Shown here one piece after another: positions 60,967 through 64,000 of a stretch of DNA of 64,000 bases; position 1 is the stretch's first letter; each line of letters begins with the position of its first letter. The position numbers and the translations under genes were made by a program. Source of the stretch: Hyphomicrobiales bacterium (GTDB lineage: Bacteria > Pseudomonadota > Alphaproteobacteria > Rhizobiales > Rhizobiaceae); contig UCOA01000005.1 in the NCBI GenBank assembly GCA_900474095.1, positions 1 through 64,000 on the forward strand, given 5' to 3'. The notes below the pieces were generated by a model. That model was given only the letters and a program-made list of their open reading frames with translations. It did no database searches and was not told the DNA's origin.

Positions 60967-63513
60967 ATGAGTGAGCAGGTCCCTATGCGTCTTTCCCGAA
61001 CCAATTTTTCGAACCCCTTCGATCACACGGGAGAGCAGCCCGCAGACCACGACGATCATCTGGCGAAAGCCGAGCATCAGCGCCGCGTCTACGGTTCGCC
61101 GATCCATCCGAACGGTGAAGAAAATGCCATCGGAACCGATACGGATGCCATGGCTGCAAGCGAAATCGAGGGGCGAGAGGATGCGCCGGTGTGGCAAAGC
61201 GCCTTTGTGCTCAGACCCAACGTGCGCTTCACCCGCACGCCCGAGAGTGTCTATTCGAAGCGCTTGCCGGCTGAAGCTAAAAAGCAGCCGGTGCCTGCCG
61301 ATCCGGATCCCAAGGCAGAGGAGAGTGACAGCAAGGATGTAGCTTCGACTGCCGAAAATCCTGTGGCAGGTGAACCCCCCGTTGCCATAGCGCAGGCAGA
61401 GCAGGCTACATCCGGCATTCAGCTGCTTTCACTGCGTCTCAAACGGGAGATGGAAATGCAAGCTGATGCCAGCCCGGTCTTCGAAACAATGGAGACGGCC
61501 GCCATTGATCTCGCCTGCTTTCCGGCTGACGAAGAGCCGCAGTCCGTGGACGCCTGGGAAACAGCCGCGAAACGACCAAATGCCCTATACGCTGTTTCCG
61601 ATGAGGTGTTCTGGAGTGCCTTGGATATGGCTGCCGATATGGACGTGCTGATGCCTGTCGCGCTCTGGCAGGCGCCCGAGTTTCCGGTGGTGCCAGATTC
61701 CGTAACGTCACTCTATCGGGAGATAGGCGTCCGGCCCGCGAGCGCGCGACAGACGGGGCTCCTTGAGACAAGGAGCCCGTTTTCCAAGGCGCCTGAGAAG
61801 TTGGAACTGGCCAAAGTGAAATCACGGCCTTTGCCCGCTTTGGCTCCAATCGAGCCGGCGCGCGATGTGGCCCCCCTATCAGCCACGTCTGAACCAGTGC
61901 GGGAGATCGAGCCCGTGAAAGTAGTAAAAATCGCAGAAACCTTGATCGGCCCTGACACCGACGACTACGTTTTCCCGCCTGTTACGCTTTTGCAGGAACC
62001 GTGCGTCCAGGAAACGGCCATTATTAGCCAGGAGGCGCTGGAACAAAGTGCCGGGCTGCTCGAAAGCGTGCTGGAGGACTTCGGGATTCGCGGCGAGATC
62101 ATCGACGTGCGGCCAGGTCCAGTGGTTACCCTCTATGAATTCGAACCGGCGCCGGGCGTCAAATCCTCGCGTGTCATCGGCCTTTCGGATGATATTGCGC
62201 GCTCCATGTCGGCCCTGTCGGCGCGCGTCGCGGTCGTGCCGGGCCGCAACGTCATCGGCATCGAACTGCCGAATCCAGTCCGTGAGACCGTCTATTTCCG
62301 CGAACTGATCGAATCCGAAAACTACGGTGAGACCCGCTTCAAGCTGGCGTTATGCCTGGGCAAGACGATCGGCGGGGAGCCGGTGGTGGCAGAGCTCGCG
62401 AAGATGCCGCATCTTCTGGTCGCGGGTACCACGGGTTCGGGCAAATCGGTGGCGATCAATACCATGATCCTCTCCTTGCTCTATCGGCTGAAACCGGAAG
62501 AATGCCGGCTGATCATGGTCGATCCGAAGATGCTTGAGCTTTCAGTCTATGACGGCATTCCGCATTTGCTGACGCCGGTTGTGACCGATCCGAAAAAGGC
62601 CGTTATGGCACTGAAATGGGCGGTTCGCGAAATGGAAGACCGTTACCGCAAGATGTCGCGGCTCGGCGTTCGCAACATCGATGGTTTTAACGCGCGCGCC
62701 GCATCGGCCCGGGCAAAAGGTGAAACGATCCTGTGCTCGGTACAGACCGGGTTTGACCGCTCGACCGGCGAGGCAATCTTCGAGCAGGAGGAAATGGACC
62801 TCGCGCCGATGCCCTATATCGTCGTCATCGTGGATGAAATGGCCGACCTGATGATGGTCGCAGGCAAGGAGATCGAGGGCGCCATCCAGCGGCTCGCCCA
62901 GATGGCACGCGCTGCCGGCATCCACCTGATCATGGCGACACAGCGCCCTTCGGTTGATGTCATCACCGGCACGATCAAGGCGAACTTCCCGACCCGCATC
63001 TCCTTCCAGGTGACCTCGAAGATCGACAGTCGGACGATCCTTGGCGAGCAGGGCGCAGAGCATCTGCTGGGGCAGGGGGATATGCTGCACATGGTCGGCG
63101 GCGGGCGAATCGCGCGTGTCCATGGTCCGTTCGTGTCGGATGAAGAGGTCGAGAAGGTGGTCGCGCATCTGAAGACGCAAGGGCGCCCGGAATACCTTGG
63201 AACCGTAACCGAGGATGCGGAGGACACTGACGAGGCCGCGGAGGAGGACAGCGCGGTTTTCGACAAGGGCGCGATGGCCGAGGAAGACGGCAACGATCTC
63301 TATGACAAGGCGGTCAAGGTCGTCCTGCGCGACAAGAAGTGCTCGACCTCCTACATCCAGCGTCGTTTGCAGATTGGCTATAATAGAGCCGCTTCGCTCG
63401 TCGAGCGGATGGAGAGGGAAGGGCTTGTCGGACCGGCAAACCATGTCGGCAAACGCTCGATACTTTCCGCCATCCGAGAGCCGATCGAGATGCCGGCTGG
63501 CGACGAGGATTGA
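60967..63513 (+). CDS. FtsK/SpoIIIE-type DNA translocase lacking a membrane domain
   Basis: An 848-residue protein. Residues 1-350 are polar, Pro/Glu-rich and show no membrane helices, unlike canonical FtsK. From about residue 355 it has the full motor: alpha region ([34 protein letters not shown]), Walker [13 protein letters not shown] (~487) and Walker [13 protein letters not shown] (~620). A C-terminal gamma winged helix (about 780-848) reads [17 protein letters not shown] and [12 protein letters not shown], the part that reads polar DNA motifs and activates XerCD in FtsK. It lies 60 bases after repC on the same strand. It may help resolve or segregate this replicon. ATG at 60985 is an alternative start. 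Confidence 0.9.
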   Translation: MSEQVPMRLSRTNFSNPFDHTGEQPADHDDHLAKAEHQRRVYGSPIHPNGEENAIGTDTDAMAASEIEGREDAPVWQSAFVLRPNVRFTRTPESVYSKRLPAEAKKQPVPADPDPKAEESDSKDVASTAENPVAGEPPVAIAQAEQATSGIQLLSLRLKREMEMQADASPVFETMETAAIDLACFPADEEPQSVDAWETAAKRPNALYAVSDEVFWSALDMAADMDVLMPVALWQAPEFPVVPDSVTSLYREIGVRPASARQTGLLETRSPFSKAPEKLELAKVKSRPLPALAPIEPARDVAPLSATSEPVREIEPVKVVKIAETLIGPDTDDYVFPPVTLLQEPCVQETAIISQEALEQSAGLLESVLEDFGIRGEIIDVRPGPVVTLYEFEPAPGVKSSRVIGLSDDIARSMSALSARVAVVPGRNVIGIELPNPVRETVYFRELIESENYGETRFKLALCLGKTIGGEPVVAELAKMPHLLVAGTTGSGKSVAINTMILSLLYRLKPEECRLIMVDPKMLELSVYDGIPHLLTPVVTDPKKAVMALKWAVREMEDRYRKMSRLGVRNIDGFNARAASARAKGETILCSVQTGFDRSTGEAIFEQEEMDLAPMPYIVVIVDEMADLMMVAGKEIEGAIQRLAQMARAAGIHLIMATQRPSVDVITGTIKANFPTRISFQVTSKIDSRTILGEQGAEHLLGQGDMLHMVGGGRIARVHGPFVSDEEVEKVVAHLKTQGRPEYLGTVTEDAEDTDEAAEEDSAVFDKGAMAEEDGNDLYDKAVKVVLRDKKCSTSYIQRRLQIGYNRAASLVERMEREGLVGPANHVGKRSILSAIREPIEMPAGDED

Positions 63514-63609
63514 TCACGTACTGCACGTGGTGGGGTCAGGGGATTTGATCGTCGCTTCCGATTGTGGCGGCGATCCACGGGGCTACGGTAGGTCGCAGGA
63601 GTGGCCCGC

Positions 63610-63861
63610 TACAGCGCATAGCGAGCGATAGTCTGGTCGCTCAGGATCATCGTCGATGCATCAGCTCCACGGCTGCCATGGTAAGCGGCATGGCCTCCAC
63701 GTCTCCTCGCAGCGACGCTCGCCGATGGCCAGCGCAAGCGTCGTCTTTCCGACCTAGCGAGGCCCGATAAGGGCGACGGCCGGGCTCCTGTCGATGAGTT
63801 CATCCAGCTGAGCAGTAATGCGGCATTCGATTATCCTTGCATTTATGGAGTTCGATTCCAT
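63610..63861 (-). pseudogene. Remnant of an AAA-type (DUF4143 family-like) ATPase
   Basis: From an ATG at 63861 the - strand reads ARIIECRITAQLDELIDRS, then PAVALIGPR, a stop codon (TAG at 63756-63754), then VGKTTLALAIGERR. The stop sits where family members have Gln in GPRQVGKTT, so one C-to-T change broke the P-loop. Further downstream the frame is lost. A segment DDDPERPDYRSL in another frame resembles the YLDLE-P-DR motif of these ATPases, suggesting more damage. Such ATPases often occur in toxin-antitoxin-like or accessory loci. The remnant implies decay at this plasmid edge. Confidence 0.7.
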
Positions 63862-64000
63862 TTTTGCAAGGAAAGAACGAGGAGCGCGCGCACCGTCTGA
63901 CAGCGCCGTAGGTCGATGCCTTCACTCGGCATTACGTCGGCGAACGCCAACTCCTGGGAATAAACGTCGCGTCGTCAGAACGCTTCTACCTTGAATGGGC

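Noticed and set aside
1-64000. tRNA, rRNA, CRISPR arrays, intact insertion sequences
   Set aside because: No cloverleaf-like sequence, ribosomal motif, regularly spaced repeat or transposase gene was seen anywhere in the window.

Overview
The window looks like part of a secondary replicon (large plasmid or chromid) of a Rhizobiaceae-type alphaproteobacterium such as Sinorhizobium/Ensifer, Rhizobium or Agrobacterium. The main evidence is a complete repABC replication/partition locus with parS palindromes and an antisense ctRNA. A sigma54-dependent dctA/dctBD cluster, a cellulose operon with bcsN, and many ABC uptake systems fit the same group. Base composition is GC-rich except for a strikingly AT-rich stretch near the left end. 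No rRNA, tRNA, CRISPR array or intact insertion sequence was seen.

Left part (1-16132): an AT-rich leader precedes an apparent operon of an unrecognised alpha/alpha-toroid-like protein, a WecG/TagA-type glycosyltransferase, a WecC-type UDP-ManNAc dehydrogenase and an LhgO-type oxidase. A small membrane-protein reading frame with an ATT where its start codon should be follows. Next is a dedicated secretion locus: a 1482-residue protein with an N,N-dimethylformamidase-beta-like domain plus alternating DUF4082 and cadherin-like modules, a G3E (CobW-type) GTPase, a 101-residue unknown, a type I secretion ABC transporter with a degenerate C39 domain, and an HlyD-type adaptor. This locus is the best candidate for an undescribed system: secretion of a possibly metal-dependent surface protein with its own metallochaperone.

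Middle part (16133-31135): dctA faces dctBD across a textbook sigma54 promoter with upstream DctD-like palindromes. Three TadE/TadG-like pseudopilin genes, an AraC regulator and an orphan small gene follow. A CUT2 sugar uptake system is split around a divergent promoter (permease and single-domain ATPase leftward; dehydrogenase/epimerase and binding protein rightward). An acylphosphatase gene closes this part.

Cell-envelope part (31464-47941, all leftward): bcsN-bcsA-bcsB-bcsZ-bcsK for c-di-GMP-controlled cellulose, joined by ATGA overlaps, then pbpC and a bacterial alpha-2-macroglobulin with its thioester motif. From 48150 to 56392 come ssuD, an FAD/NAD(P)-binding protein, an unknown, and a five-gene branched-chain-amino-acid-type ABC system; organosulfur uptake and desulfonation is a plausible but unproven joint role.

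Right end (56393-64000): repA, a 72-codon repD-like minicistron that carries both parS sites and overlaps repA and repB by 4 nt, then repB, the ctRNA, repC, and a membrane-anchor-less FtsK-type translocase. The window closes with an AAA-type ATPase remnant broken by a stop codon inside its P-loop.
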